Source: Paenibacillus pabuli (GTDB lineage: Bacteria; Bacillota; Bacilli; Paenibacillales; Paenibacillaceae). From it: DNA of 64,000 bases. The notes below the pieces were generated by a model. That model ran no database searches. It was not told the origin of the DNA and saw nothing but the letters and a program-made list of their open reading frames with translations. Both the position numbers and the translations under genes were made by a program. The stretch lies in assembly GCF_023101145.1 (NCBI RefSeq), contig NZ_CP073714.1, positions 6,758,001-6,822,000 of the forward strand, given 5' to 3'. Shown in pieces: positions 37,249-45,968 of the stretch. Positions within the stretch are counted from its first letter, which is position 1. The number at the start of each line of letters is the position of its first letter.

Positions 37249-38538
37249 CTACAAATAGTTAAATGGATTCACTGCTGTTCCATTATCACGTACTTCAAAA
37301 TGCAAATGCGGTCCAGTGGAGTTGCCTGTGTTGCCTGATTCAGCAATAATATCGCCACGGCTTACCGTGTCACCCTTGCTAACCTTAAATCCGCCTTCAC
37401 GTAAATGACCATATAGCGTCCACAATCCGCCTCCATGGTCAACAATGACGGTGTAACCATATCCGCTATACCATTCAGCCATGATGACGATTCCGCCTGA
37501 TGCGGCGTGAACGGACGTTCCTTGAGCAACAGCAAAGTCTACACCTGCATGCATTTTGCCCACTTCACCCGTGATCGGGTGAATACGAGGTCCGAAACCG
37601 GAAGATACACGTGCACCTGATACAGGCATCCCGAAGATGCCGTTACCACTGGAGTATGAAGTGCTGCTACTGCTACTACTGCTGTTGGTGCTGACCTTGG
37701 TCGGCGCCTTCGCCGCTGCCGCGGCACGTGCAGCTGCTGCTGCTTTTGCTTTGGCTGCCGCCGCCGCTTGCTGCTCACGCAATTTGTTTTTCTCTTGCAG
37801 AAGGGCCGAACGCTTGCTGGCAATCTGCATCAGGACGTCTTCCTGTTCTTGCGTCAGCTCTTCCGACTCTTCAATTTTAGCATCATAGGAAGCGAGAAGC
37901 ACTTGCTTCTCCTGTTCCTTCTCATTCAATTGGGACTTGCGCTGTTTCTTCTGCGCGTACAGACTCTTGGCTTCTGCATATTGCACATCCAGTTCTGCCT
38001 TTTTGTCCACGACGAGCTGCTTGTCCTTTTTGTGCTCATCCAGCAAATGCTGATCCTGATCCACAATCGTTTTCAGTGAATCGGCACGAGTCAGGAAATC
38101 AGAGAAGCTTGTGGAAGTTAACAACACATCGAGATAAGAAACGGCACCGTCTGTATACATCAGCCGTACACGTGATTCAAGTAATTTCTCTCTTGCAACG
38201 ATACGTTCTTCTGCGGCTTGCAGATCTTTTTTCGTCGTCCGAAGATCCTCTTCCGTATTTTCAATCTGCAAGGATACGTTCGCCAGCTCATCACTAACCA
38301 CATTGATCTGCTCCATGACGACCTTCAAGTAAGCATTGGTCTTGTTTTTGTAGTGCTGAGCTTCCTTTTTGTTGCTGGCAGCCTTTTGCTGCTCCTTTTT
38401 GGCCGAAGCCGCCTTGCTCTCCAGTTGCTGAATCTGCTGATCAATATCGCTAATGCTACTCTTGGCATATCCGTCAGAAGGTTGAAGCGTCAAACTGGCC
38501 AATAACGTTAAGGCCAGCAGCGAAGCTGTTTTTTTCAA
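37249..38538 (-). CDS. EnvC-like M23 murein hydrolase or hydrolase activator with coiled coil
   Basis: About 429 residues. A signal peptide (LLALTLLASLTLQPSDGYA) is followed by two long coiled-coil blocks (about 25-250), an Ala/Lys-rich and Ser-rich linker, and a LytM/M23 domain with HAGVDF (near 331) and HLHFEV (near 411). These keep the zinc ligands, so it may be an active endopeptidase rather than a dead activator. The coiled coil matches proteins controlled by FtsEX (EnvC, PcsB, CwlO). The start is probably TTG at 38538, since GGGGGA lies 7 nt upstream; the ATG at 38553 overlaps that RBS. Directly downstream of ftsEX. Confidence 0.88.
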   Translation of the reverse strand: MKKTASLLALTLLASLTLQPSDGYAKSSISDIDQQIQQLESKAASAKKEQQKAASNKKEAQHYKNKTNAYLKVVMEQINVVSDELANVSLQIENTEEDLRTTKKDLQAAEERIVAREKLLESRVRLMYTDGAVSYLDVLLTSTSFSDFLTRADSLKTIVDQDQHLLDEHKKDKQLVVDKKAELDVQYAEAKSLYAQKKQRKSQLNEKEQEKQVLLASYDAKIEESEELTQEQEDVLMQIASKRSALLQEKNKLREQQAAAAAKAKAAAAARAAAAAKAPTKVSTNSSSSSSSTSYSSGNGIFGMPVSGARVSSGFGPRIHPITGEVGKMHAGVDFAVAQGTSVHAASGGIVIMAEWYSGYGYTVIVDHGGGLWTLYGHLREGGFKVSKGDTVSRGDIIAESGNTGNSTGPHLHFEVRDNGTAVNPFNYL

Positions 38539-38691
38539 AATGTGATCCCCCATCCTATGAATTCACAAGAAAGCAACCTGCACAGGTGGTGAACAGCATG
38601 TTCTTTGCTTTCTTTACACGAAAGACTCCGTCTTTACTACATATCGTCAAACAGCGTTCAGTTGTGAACCTGCTTTGTCATTCTTCTTGGA

Positions 38692-39609
38692 TTAAACGTT
38701 AAGAGACTTGCGGATGGACAATGTACTTCCCAAAATACCAACCAGCACACCAAGTCCAATCAACAGTGTTCCAAACAGCAACCAAATATCGCCGAGCGGA
38801 ATCAGATTAAGCATCTGCATGAATACATCCTGACCTATCGTGGCCATCAGACGACTATACCCGAAGAACAGTACTGCTACCGTAATTGCTGAACCGATCA
38901 GTCCAATCAATGCCCCTTCAATAAAGAAAGGCCAACGAATGAACGTGTTGGTTGCTCCAACCAGCTTCATGATGCCGATCTCCCGGCGCCGGGCCAGTAT
39001 CGTTACGCGAATCGTATTCGAAATCAGGAACATGGACATCAATCCCAGTCCCCCGACAAAAATAAATCCGATATTCCGGACAAGCTTCGTAAATTTGAAC
39101 AACACTTCCACCGTTTCCTTGCCGTAATTCACTTTCATGATTGGCTTCTCCGGGTGTTTATCGTTCAATGCTTCGATTTTTTGCGCCACAAAAGTGACGG
39201 TTTCCGGTTCAATGACCTCTACTTCAATGGTCTCCGGCAGTGGATTGTTATCCACATCGAAACCGCTTAGCACGTTGTCTGCACTGTCTCCAAGACGTTC
39301 ACGGAACTCTTTGAGCCCTTCCTCTTTGGAGACGAAACGAATCTCACTGACTTCAGGCATGGCACTGATTTCCTGCTCCAGCGTGTTACGCAGGCTCTCA
39401 TCCACGTTCAACTCGAGGTACGTACTGATCTCTACCTGGCTGTCCACCTGGTTAGCCATGGAATTCACATTGAGCACCAGAAGCATGAATACGCCCAGAA
39501 TGAGCAGTGATACGATAATGGACATGATGGAGGCCACGGACATCCAGCCGTTGCGGAATACGTTTTTGAATCCCTCCCGCAGATGGCGCAAGAGAGTACT
39601 AAAATTCAT
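38692..39609 (-). CDS. ftsX: cell-division ABC transporter permease FtsX
   Basis: A 305-residue permease with four membrane helices. One is near the N-terminus (SVASIMSIIVSLLILGVFMLLV), followed by a roughly 110-residue outer loop that contacts the murein hydrolase, and three more toward the C-terminus. Transmits ATP-driven movement from FtsE across the membrane to activate cell-wall hydrolysis. Overlaps the ftsE end by 11 nt. The M23 coiled-coil gene follows 153 bp later. Confidence 0.95.
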   Translation of the reverse strand: MNFSTLLRHLREGFKNVFRNGWMSVASIMSIIVSLLILGVFMLLVLNVNSMANQVDSQVEISTYLELNVDESLRNTLEQEISAMPEVSEIRFVSKEEGLKEFRERLGDSADNVLSGFDVDNNPLPETIEVEVIEPETVTFVAQKIEALNDKHPEKPIMKVNYGKETVEVLFKFTKLVRNIGFIFVGGLGLMSMFLISNTIRVTILARRREIGIMKLVGATNTFIRWPFFIEGALIGLIGSAITVAVLFFGYSRLMATIGQDVFMQMLNLIPLGDIWLLFGTLLIGLGVLVGILGSTLSIRKSLNV

Positions 39610-40321
39610 AACCGTATTCTCCTCTCATCTGATCCCGTACAATCTGCCCGCGTTCAATCGCGATGACCCGTTTGCGCATGGTATTGACGATATCCTTGTT
39701 GTGAGTCGCCATAACGATGGTGGTTCCGCGAAAATTAATTTCATCCAGCAGCTGCATAATGCCCCATGATGTCTCCGGATCAAGGTTCCCCGTAGGCTCG
39801 TCCGCAATAATGACAGACGGATTGTTCACGATGGCACGTGCGATAGCAATACGCTGCTGTTCCCCGCCCGACAACTGTGAAGGTTCACGGTTCGCCTTGC
39901 TGCGCAGCCCCACCAGATCAAGCACTTCCATCACTCGCTTCTTAATGTGACGCTTTGGTGCTTCAATAACTTCCATGGCAAAAGCCACATTCTCAAATGC
40001 CGTCATCTTCGGCAACAGTCGAAAATCCTGAAACACAACGCCGATATTTCGGCGTACATAAGGGATTTTGCGTGGTTTTAATTTCCCGATATTAAATCCG
40101 TTAATGGATATTTGTCCTTTGGTCGGAATTTCTTCCCGATACATCAATTTCATAAATGTCGATTTACCTGCGCCGGACGGACCGACGATATAGACAAATT
40201 CATTGCGGTCGATCTTCACCGACACCCCTTGTAATGCGTGGGTCCCATTGGCGTAGGTCTTCCACACGTCCTGCATTTCTATCACATCATCACTTCCCGT
40301 TGCATAGTTAGCCATTATCAT
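39599..40321 (-). CDS. ftsE: cell-division ABC transporter ATPase FtsE
   Basis: A 240-residue ATPase with Walker A VGPSGAGKSTFMKL, signature QLSGGEQQRIAIARA and Walker B VIIADEPTGNLDP. It forms a complex with FtsX and in Bacillus controls a peptidoglycan endopeptidase during elongation and in sporulation. The start is uncertain: ATGs at 40321 and 40315 lack a clear RBS, and a GTG about 12 codons further in (before IEMQDVW) would match the usual FtsE length better. Upstream lie a hairpin with a T tract (40348-40370) and a WalR-type box (40427-40443). Confidence 0.93.
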   Translation of the reverse strand: MIMANYATGSDDVIEMQDVWKTYANGTHALQGVSVKIDRNEFVYIVGPSGAGKSTFMKLMYREEIPTKGQISINGFNIGKLKPRKIPYVRRNIGVVFQDFRLLPKMTAFENVAFAMEVIEAPKRHIKKRVMEVLDLVGLRSKANREPSQLSGGEQQRIAIARAIVNNPSVIIADEPTGNLDPETSWGIMQLLDEINFRGTTIVMATHNKDIVNTMRKRVIAIERGQIVRDQMRGEYGYEF

Positions 40322-40347
40322 TTCGACACAATCCCGGCATTTCCTTT

Positions 40348-40370
40348 AAAAAGACCTGAATTTCATCAGG
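40348..40370 (-). terminator. small terminator-like hairpin in the ftsE leader
   Basis: Minus strand CCTGA-TGAAAT-TCAGG followed by TCTTTTT, 27 bp before the ftsE ATG. The neighbouring upstream gene is divergent, so it cannot be that gene's terminator; it may attenuate ftsEX or be fortuitous. Confidence 0.4.
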
Positions 40371-40426
40371 GAAAATCCATTTCACCCCTTTTTCGATGGT
40401 GAAGCATGGATTCATATGAATTTTAT

Positions 40427-40443
40427 TGTAACAAATTTGTTAC
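40427..40443. promoter_or_regulatory. WalR (YycF)-type box between ftsE and the VanW gene
   Basis: TGTAAC-AAATT-TGTTAC matches the WalR consensus TGTWAH-N5-TGTWAH at every position and is also a near-perfect dyad. It lies about 106 bp before ftsE and 95 bp before the VanW start. WalRK controls cell-wall hydrolase genes in Firmicutes. Confidence 0.6.
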
Positions 40444-40537
40444 CTATTGAGTACCCGAAAGTTTTCCATCATTGGATCATATATATGGAAAGTGTTACGA
40501 ATTGCGGAACAACAGAAGTACAAAGGAGCGTACGAAT

Positions 40538-41971
40538 ATGAAAAAAATACATTTGACGGTCATTGTGCTGTTCTCCATCCTCTTGATCGGTTCCGCGTCT
40601 TATGGGTTGCTGCATATGTACGTGAACCAGCCTGCCCTACCGAAAGGCGTGAGTGTTGGGGAATGGTCGGTAGAGGGCGTGAATCGCAAAGAGGTTCTAC
40701 CGGAATTGGATAAACGATTAAAACAAATGGAGGCGTGGCCGATCACCCTGGAGGTTGAAGGTCCTGCACCAAAAGCGATGACGTTCACCGCCGCCCAGAC
40801 AGGCGCAAGCTACAGTGCGGACGACTTCCGGACTGCTGTACAGCAACTGGATGAGGGCAATCTATGGGAGCGCGCTTATGCCCGGTATCATTTCATCAAG
40901 GACTGGTCCCTGAAACTGACGTATCATTCAAAATCGCTGAAAGAGCAGCTTACCCCAGCCTGGGAAAAGGAGACCTTCGGTACACCCGCGAACGCCGTTC
41001 GCCGCATTACCGCAAGCGACAAAGTCCAGTACATCCCGGAAAAAGGCGTCCGTCGGATCGCCTGGGATGAACTTGCAAGCCTGATGCAGGCTAAACTGCA
41101 CCGAAATTTCGCTGCACTAGACGATGATGCAGAGCCAGATCCACTGCTGATTCAACTGCCGTTGTATACCCTGCAACCTGAAGTGACTCTCGATTCGCTG
41201 CGTCAAGAGGGAATTGACCGGAAAATCATCCAGTTCTCCACTAGCCTTGGCAACAGCAGTGAAGGGCGGATACATAACGTCAGTGCAGCAGCGCAAGCCG
41301 TTAACGGCATGATTTTGCCGCCGAATGGTACGTTTGATTATGAGAAGGTCATCCGCAAGGCGGAGGAAGACTATGGCTTCCGGGAAGCTCCAGTCATCGT
41401 GAATGGACGGCTGACCCCCGGTATTGGAGGCGGCATCTGCCAGGTATCCAGCACAGTCTATAACGCAGCATTGTTGACCGGGCTGGACATCGTGGAGCGT
41501 CGCAATCACTCTCTGCCAGTCAAATATTTGCCAAAGGGGCTGGATGCCACGTTTGCCTCAGGTTCCATCAATTTTCGATTCAAAAACAATACTGGCAAGT
41601 CCCTGCTCATTCATGCCAAAGTGGAAGGTGGAAGCTTAACGGTCAAATTTTTCGGCACCTTCCCGGAGAATGTCAGTTATGCAGTTGAATCCCGTACCAT
41701 TGAGACATTAAGTGCTCCCGTTAAATATGTATCAAGCAATGTGCTGCCTGCCGGCGCCCAGCAGGTTCTCCAGAACGGTCAGCCCGGATATATTGTGGAG
41801 ACGGTACGTACCAAAAAAGTCGATGGCAAAATTGTCGAATCCAAAACCATTACGCGTGACACGTACAAAGCCCAGAATCGTCTAATTGCCCGCTCTGGTC
41901 AAACCAATCTGCCAGATCCTCAGGAGCCTTCTGTTGTAGAAGACGGTATCAGCGACACGAAGCAGCCTTAA
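40538..41971 (+). CDS. VanW-family protein with C-terminal G5-like domain
   Basis: 477 residues. An N-terminal signal/anchor helix (VIVLFSILLIGSASYGLL) precedes a peptidoglycan-binding-like region. The VanW domain follows (about 240-350; PPNGTFDYEKVI, GIGGGICQVSSTVYNAALL, ERRNHS), then a G5-like domain (TVRTKKVDGKIVES). Close in layout to Bacillus YoaR. The role is probably at the cell wall; vancomycin resistance is not implied. ATG 40538 has AAAGGAG 9 nt upstream; the frame is open 22 codons earlier without an RBS. Divergent from ftsE. Confidence 0.88.
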   Translation: MKKIHLTVIVLFSILLIGSASYGLLHMYVNQPALPKGVSVGEWSVEGVNRKEVLPELDKRLKQMEAWPITLEVEGPAPKAMTFTAAQTGASYSADDFRTAVQQLDEGNLWERAYARYHFIKDWSLKLTYHSKSLKEQLTPAWEKETFGTPANAVRRITASDKVQYIPEKGVRRIAWDELASLMQAKLHRNFAALDDDAEPDPLLIQLPLYTLQPEVTLDSLRQEGIDRKIIQFSTSLGNSSEGRIHNVSAAAQAVNGMILPPNGTFDYEKVIRKAEEDYGFREAPVIVNGRLTPGIGGGICQVSSTVYNAALLTGLDIVERRNHSLPVKYLPKGLDATFASGSINFRFKNNTGKSLLIHAKVEGGSLTVKFFGTFPENVSYAVESRTIETLSAPVKYVSSNVLPAGAQQVLQNGQPGYIVETVRTKKVDGKIVESKTITRDTYKAQNRLIARSGQTNLPDPQEPSVVEDGISDTKQP

Positions 41972-41983
41972 ACTAACCTAAAT

Positions 41984-42035
41984 AAAAAAGACACATCTCT
42001 CGTCCCCATAATGGGTCCCTCGGAGATGTGTCTTT
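41984..42035. terminator. bidirectional terminator between the VanW gene and the DHA2 pump gene
   Basis: AAAGACACATCTC pairs with GAGATGTGTCTTT. A six-A run on the left gives a strong T tract on the minus strand. It serves the two convergent genes. Confidence 0.88.
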
Positions 42036-42083
42036 GGTTAATTTCACAGATTCATTTTGTGTATTTTATCATAATAAAACCTT

Positions 42084-43643
42084 CTAATGTCCGCCTGTGT
42101 ACTCTCCCTGCTCTTGGCCTATAACCATCTTCTCCTTACCCATAAAGAAAGCAGCAATCAACGCAAGTGCAGCCGGAATCGCAGCCCAGGCAAAGAGCTG
42201 CACGATAGATGAAGACAACGCATGCGTAATGGCGTCCAGCACCTGAGGCGGAATCGCCTTTCTTAGTTCTGGCGACAGCAATGCATGTGGATCGCTCAGA
42301 TTCACTCCCTGAGGCACGCCGCCTGCAGGAACACCAGCGCCCCCTGCTTCCGCCGCTGATCCGGCGAGGGCATCATTCATTTTGCGCGTAAATACCTGGC
42401 TCTGTACGATACCAAAGATCGTAATGCCCATCGTCATCCCAAGAGAACGGAGGAAGTTAAGTGTGGAACTTGCCGCTCCGCGTCTTTGCGGTTCAAACGC
42501 GTTCATGGCTGCATTGCTGAGTACCGAGAATGATGCTCCGACACCGAGACCAATCATCACCATGTAGATCCGTATCGTCCATAGTGACGAACTTTCATCC
42601 AGCGTCGTCAGCAAGCCAAGACCGACCACCAGCAAGGCCAGCGTAGGAATCATAATGTTGCGATATTTGATCCTGGTCATCAGCACCCCACCCATTGAGG
42701 CAGTTACGACAGACCCCAGCATCATGGGCAATAACACAAGACCCGAGTTTGTCGCTTTGCCGCCGAGCACGCCCTGAATGAAAATTGGAATATACACGGA
42801 TGCCGTAATAAACGCCGCACCACTGAACATGCCAATAACGTTACTGGACCAGTACACCCGGTTGCGGAACATGCCAAAGGAGATGATGGGTTCCTTGGCT
42901 CTCGTCTCTGCAAACAGGAAAAGCAGTGCTAATACCACAAATCCGGCAAACAAACCAAGGATCTGCCACGAGCCCCAGGCATATGTTTTGCCACCCAATT
43001 CAAGCCCAAAGATAAGACAGACTACCGCGCCAATCAGTGTGATGGCACCCAGCCAGTCAATCTGTTGGGATTGATGCTGATGGGATTCCTTGTAGAAAAA
43101 TGCAATAAACACAAACGCAATCAGACCAAGCGGCAGGTTAATATAAAATACCCATTCCCATGTCGCATACTGCGTAATGTAAGCACCCAATAGGGGCCCA
43201 AATACGCTGGACAAGCCAAACACGGCTCCGAACAAACCGCCCAATTTGCCCCGTGATTCCGGTGCGACCACATCAAACATGATCGTAAAGGCAATCGGCA
43301 CCAATGCACCTGCACCAATACCTTGAATAGCTCTGTACATCGTCAGCTCAACGATGGATGTTGCCGTTCCGCATAACGCGGATCCGAGCATAAATACCAG
43401 TATGCCAAAAACAAAAAATTTCTTCCGTCCATACATGTCGGATAACTTACCGAAGATTGGCATACCCGCCATCTCGGCCACCATGTAAGCGGAGGTCACC
43501 CATACGAATTTGTCGAGCCCACCCAGCTTCCCGACAATGTCGCCCATAGCTGTTGCCACGATGGTATTGTCCATCGAAGCCATCAGTATGCTCAGCAGCA
43601 GCCCTGCCAGCACCAATCCAATATTATTTTTACTTGCAACCAT
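42084..43643 (-). CDS. DHA2-family MFS multidrug efflux transporter (EmrB/QacA type)
   Basis: About 519 residues with 14 predicted helices. The DHA2 motifs are LLLSILMASMDNTIVATAM in helix 1, GKLSDMYGRKKFF (motif A) and the antiporter motif C-like stretch GLGVGASFS. A large Ala/Gly/Pro insertion (SAAEAGGAGVPAGG) lies in the last loop. It exports toxic compounds by proton antiport; the substrate is unknown. The open frame begins at a TTG (43652), but ATG 43643 fits the GGGAGAG RBS better. Located after yhbDEF with no clear terminator between. Confidence 0.9.
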   Translation of the reverse strand: MVASKNNIGLVLAGLLLSILMASMDNTIVATAMGDIVGKLGGLDKFVWVTSAYMVAEMAGMPIFGKLSDMYGRKKFFVFGILVFMLGSALCGTATSIVELTMYRAIQGIGAGALVPIAFTIMFDVVAPESRGKLGGLFGAVFGLSSVFGPLLGAYITQYATWEWVFYINLPLGLIAFVFIAFFYKESHQHQSQQIDWLGAITLIGAVVCLIFGLELGGKTYAWGSWQILGLFAGFVVLALLFLFAETRAKEPIISFGMFRNRVYWSSNVIGMFSGAAFITASVYIPIFIQGVLGGKATNSGLVLLPMMLGSVVTASMGGVLMTRIKYRNIMIPTLALLVVGLGLLTTLDESSSLWTIRIYMVMIGLGVGASFSVLSNAAMNAFEPQRRGAASSTLNFLRSLGMTMGITIFGIVQSQVFTRKMNDALAGSAAEAGGAGVPAGGVPQGVNLSDPHALLSPELRKAIPPQVLDAITHALSSSIVQLFAWAAIPAALALIAAFFMGKEKMVIGQEQGEYTGGH

Positions 43644-43716
43644 TCTACTCAATCTCTCCCATTCACATCCGATTCATATGACTGAATTAGTATATCCGAA
43701 AAGTTACGTTGGATAA

Positions 43717-44412
43717 TCAGTCCAAGGACCGATTGCTTTGCACCAAAACTTCCGATTGCGGATGAATGAGCAGAGAAGATCGGTATTCCACTGTACCAAT
43801 CCGGCAGCCTGGGCCAATTTTTATTTTATCTCCTCGTACAACTTCTGCCTCTGTATACTCCAATTCAATATCATCGCCTTCGATCAACTCTGCCTTGAGT
43901 ACCGACTTCTGCTCCGAAAATAAACTTTCGAACAGTTTTCCCTTGCCGCTCTTCACTGAAATGATGGAACCCCCCATTTCCCTGACCTCGGATGGACCCA
44001 TAATTCTGAGTGTCATGTCTTCGGCACTGAGCATACCCGTTATCGTAAAACGGCCATTCAGCTTCATATGTTCCACCTGACAATCACCTGATACATGCAG
44101 CTCACCTACTACTTTCATATGTTCAGCTTTTGCATACAGGTTAGATGCATAATTGCTCTCCTGATCTTTGTCGCTGGCAGCAGCCCGCTCCTTCAGGGTA
44201 AGGGTTCCCGTAATTTTGATATCGGTTGATTCAAGAGATCCGTATATGACCGATGTACCGGTGCATTTGAATTGATCACAGATCAGAGTATCGTTAAAAG
44301 ACGAATCCCCCACTACCTTGACCTTGCCGTACACACCGCCAGAAGAACTGCCGTCGCCGATGATGCTAATGTCATGTTTTTTATCCAATGAACCAGCAAA
44401 ATGCTTATTCAT
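43717..44412 (-). CDS. yhbF: bactofilin-like polymer-forming protein, YhbF-like
   Basis: 231 residues rich in short beta-strand repeats of the bactofilin type (SVIYGSLESTDIKITGTL; VVGELHVSGDCQVEHMKLNG), expected to form a right-handed beta-helix filament. In Bacillus subtilis YhbE and YhbF are bactofilins needed for flagellar hook-basal body assembly. ATG 44412 is selected (AAAGGG 11 nt upstream); the frame is open 10 codons further. Its C-terminal third (EGDDIELEYTEAEVVRGDKI) is nearly parallel to that of YhbE, showing an old duplication. Confidence 0.82.
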   Translation of the reverse strand: MNKHFAGSLDKKHDISIIGDGSSSGGVYGKVKVVGDSSFNDTLICDQFKCTGTSVIYGSLESTDIKITGTLTLKERAAASDKDQESNYASNLYAKAEHMKVVGELHVSGDCQVEHMKLNGRFTITGMLSAEDMTLRIMGPSEVREMGGSIISVKSGKGKLFESLFSEQKSVLKAELIEGDDIELEYTEAEVVRGDKIKIGPGCRIGTVEYRSSLLIHPQSEVLVQSNRSLD

Positions 44413-44456
44413 ATCAATCACATCCCTTTCTCTCCAGGTCAAAACTAAATTAAAAC

Positions 44457-45182
44457 TTAAATCCGCTGACTGCTGCCCACCTTGGCATCTGGATCAACCT
44501 CTAGTTCACCCGAATATTCGACCAACCTGATGTTACAGCCACGACCGATATGAACCTTGCTGCCACGAACAATATCAGCCTCGGTATCTTCCAGCACGAT
44601 TTCATCCCCCTCAATCAAGGATGTCTTGAAGGATGGGGTACCGCCCAGGCCAATACTTTTCCAAAAACCAGTCTGTTCCTTACGCCGAATATCAATGCGT
44701 TCCCCGCCAATCTCTTTCGCCGAAGAAGATGTATGGAGCTTGATCTCTACCGTTCCCGCATTCAGAAAGCCACTAATTTTAATATTGCCCTGTACGTTCA
44801 AAGACTCACATTGTATGTCGCCTTCAATATCGATCACACCACCAATATCAATTCGTTCCCCATCAACCCGTCCGCGTACAGTACACTTCCCGTTAACCTC
44901 GAGCTCAGGGCTTCTGAGGTCTCCATTAATGGTTGTTAAACCATCCACACGAACACGAGAACTGATCAATGGGCCGTTCAGCGTGCACATACCGTTGATC
45001 GTTGCACTCTCTGAGCTCAAAGCACCGTGCATCTTCAATGTTCCATTCACATTAAGGGAGGTACAGTCCAGGTTACCGTTTACCTTAGCCATGCCATCAA
45101 TGGATACTCGGTGAAAATTCCCGCCTGCCGTTTGACTCATGCCCGCTACGTTCAGATCATTGCGCAAATTACGTTCCTCCAT
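44457..45182 (-). CDS. yhbE: bactofilin-like polymer-forming protein, YhbE-like
   Basis: 241 residues, bactofilin-type repeats with alternating hydrophobic and Gly/Asn turns (VNGNLDCTSLNVNGTLKMHG; IEGDIQCESLNVQGNIKISG). Paralogue of the next gene, sharing the closing motif EGDEIVLEDTEADIVRGSKV. AAGGAGAGG is 7 nt before ATG 45182. It is the middle gene of yhbD-yhbE-yhbF, with 14-44 bp gaps. Likely a cytoplasmic or membrane-associated scaffold; a motility role is inferred from Bacillus. Confidence 0.82.
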   Translation of the reverse strand: MEERNLRNDLNVAGMSQTAGGNFHRVSIDGMAKVNGNLDCTSLNVNGTLKMHGALSSESATINGMCTLNGPLISSRVRVDGLTTINGDLRSPELEVNGKCTVRGRVDGERIDIGGVIDIEGDIQCESLNVQGNIKISGFLNAGTVEIKLHTSSSAKEIGGERIDIRRKEQTGFWKSIGLGGTPSFKTSLIEGDEIVLEDTEADIVRGSKVHIGRGCNIRLVEYSGELEVDPDAKVGSSQRI

Positions 45183-45196
45183 ATATGATCCTCTCC

Positions 45197-45820
45197 TTAT
45201 CCCAATTTAAGTTTTAACTCTTCCATAAACGTCCCCATTGGCTGCCTAAGAATGACCTTCACACCATTGTCAAAATAAAGCTCTGTGCCTGCCGTTACCA
45301 GCATGAATGAAGGGACACCCATCTTGCGAATAAGCACCAGTTCGCTTGGTTTCCCTGTGAAACGATAATAATGCTCGGACATGACATCGATCAGCAGCGT
45401 ACCCTCTTGGCGGGTAATATCCCCGCTCATTAGCAGCTTATCGAGCACATAGAGCATCATGATCTGCTCCAAAGCGTACAGCGACCGCTCCTGGCCCGCT
45501 TCTTTCAACAACTCAAGCGAAATGCTCGAAACAATGTTTCGCTCTAAGAGATCCTGAGCAGACATTTCAACTTCACCCAACGTTGGTGAAAACACATCTG
45601 CCAGTTCATCCAGCGACAAGCCGTCTTTCATATTGAGAATTTTGTCAATCCGCAGTAAAATCTGTTGTTTTGGAAAAAAAGTTTCTTGTCCTGTATAGGA
45701 CGACTTCCGAATAAACCATTCCTCCGGAATGAGATTCTTCCGCTTCCAGCGGTACAACTGGCCGTAAGAGATCCCCGTCAGGTCCAGCAATTCTTTTTTG
45801 GAGATCAAATCATCCGTCAT
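45197..45820 (-). CDS. yhbD: YhbD-family protein (DUF4004) with N-terminal MerR-like helix-turn-helix
   Basis: 207 residues. The N-terminus (SKKELLDLTGISYGQLYRWKRKNLIPEEWF) is a MerR-type winged-helix start, followed by a region typical of the YhbD family. It is probably a DNA-binding regulator or adaptor for the two bactofilin genes. ATG 45820 has a run of G residues (AAAGGGGGG) 6 nt upstream; the frame stays open to 45856. An inverted repeat at 45850-45867 lies 30 bp before the start and could be an autoregulatory site. Confidence 0.82.
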   Translation of the reverse strand: MTDDLISKKELLDLTGISYGQLYRWKRKNLIPEEWFIRKSSYTGQETFFPKQQILLRIDKILNMKDGLSLDELADVFSPTLGEVEMSAQDLLERNIVSSISLELLKEAGQERSLYALEQIMMLYVLDKLLMSGDITRQEGTLLIDVMSEHYYRFTGKPSELVLIRKMGVPSFMLVTAGTELYFDNGVKVILRQPMGTFMEELKLKLG

Positions 45821-45849
45821 ATAGGTCCCCCCTTTGTGTTGAAAACAGT

Positions 45850-45867
45850 GTAACATAACATTGTTAC
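45850..45867. promoter_or_regulatory. dyad upstream of yhbD, candidate operator
   Basis: GTAACA-TAACAT-TGTTAC, a perfect 6-bp inverted repeat with a 6-bp spacer, 30-47 bp before the yhbD start. It resembles WalR half sites but has the wrong spacing. The best guess is a site for YhbD itself. Confidence 0.4.
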
Positions 45868-45953
45868 GTTGTAAAGAAGGCGAAAAACATGGTGAATCGA
45901 ACCTCCGTTTCTATTCATATCTATTGCTCCCATATAAAAAAATCTACATACTT

Positions 45954-45968
45954 TCGGAAGCGCTTACT
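45954..45968. promoter_or_regulatory. possible CcpA cre site
   Basis: TCGGAAGCGCTTACT fits the cre consensus WTGNAANCGNWNNCW with one mismatch. It lies about 160 bp before the esterase gene and 135 bp before yhbD. Chance matches are common. Confidence 0.25.

Noticed and set aside
40538..41971. A vancomycin-resistance locus
   Set aside because: Only a VanW-domain protein is present; no vanHAX-type ligase genes, so a wall-related housekeeping role is more likely.
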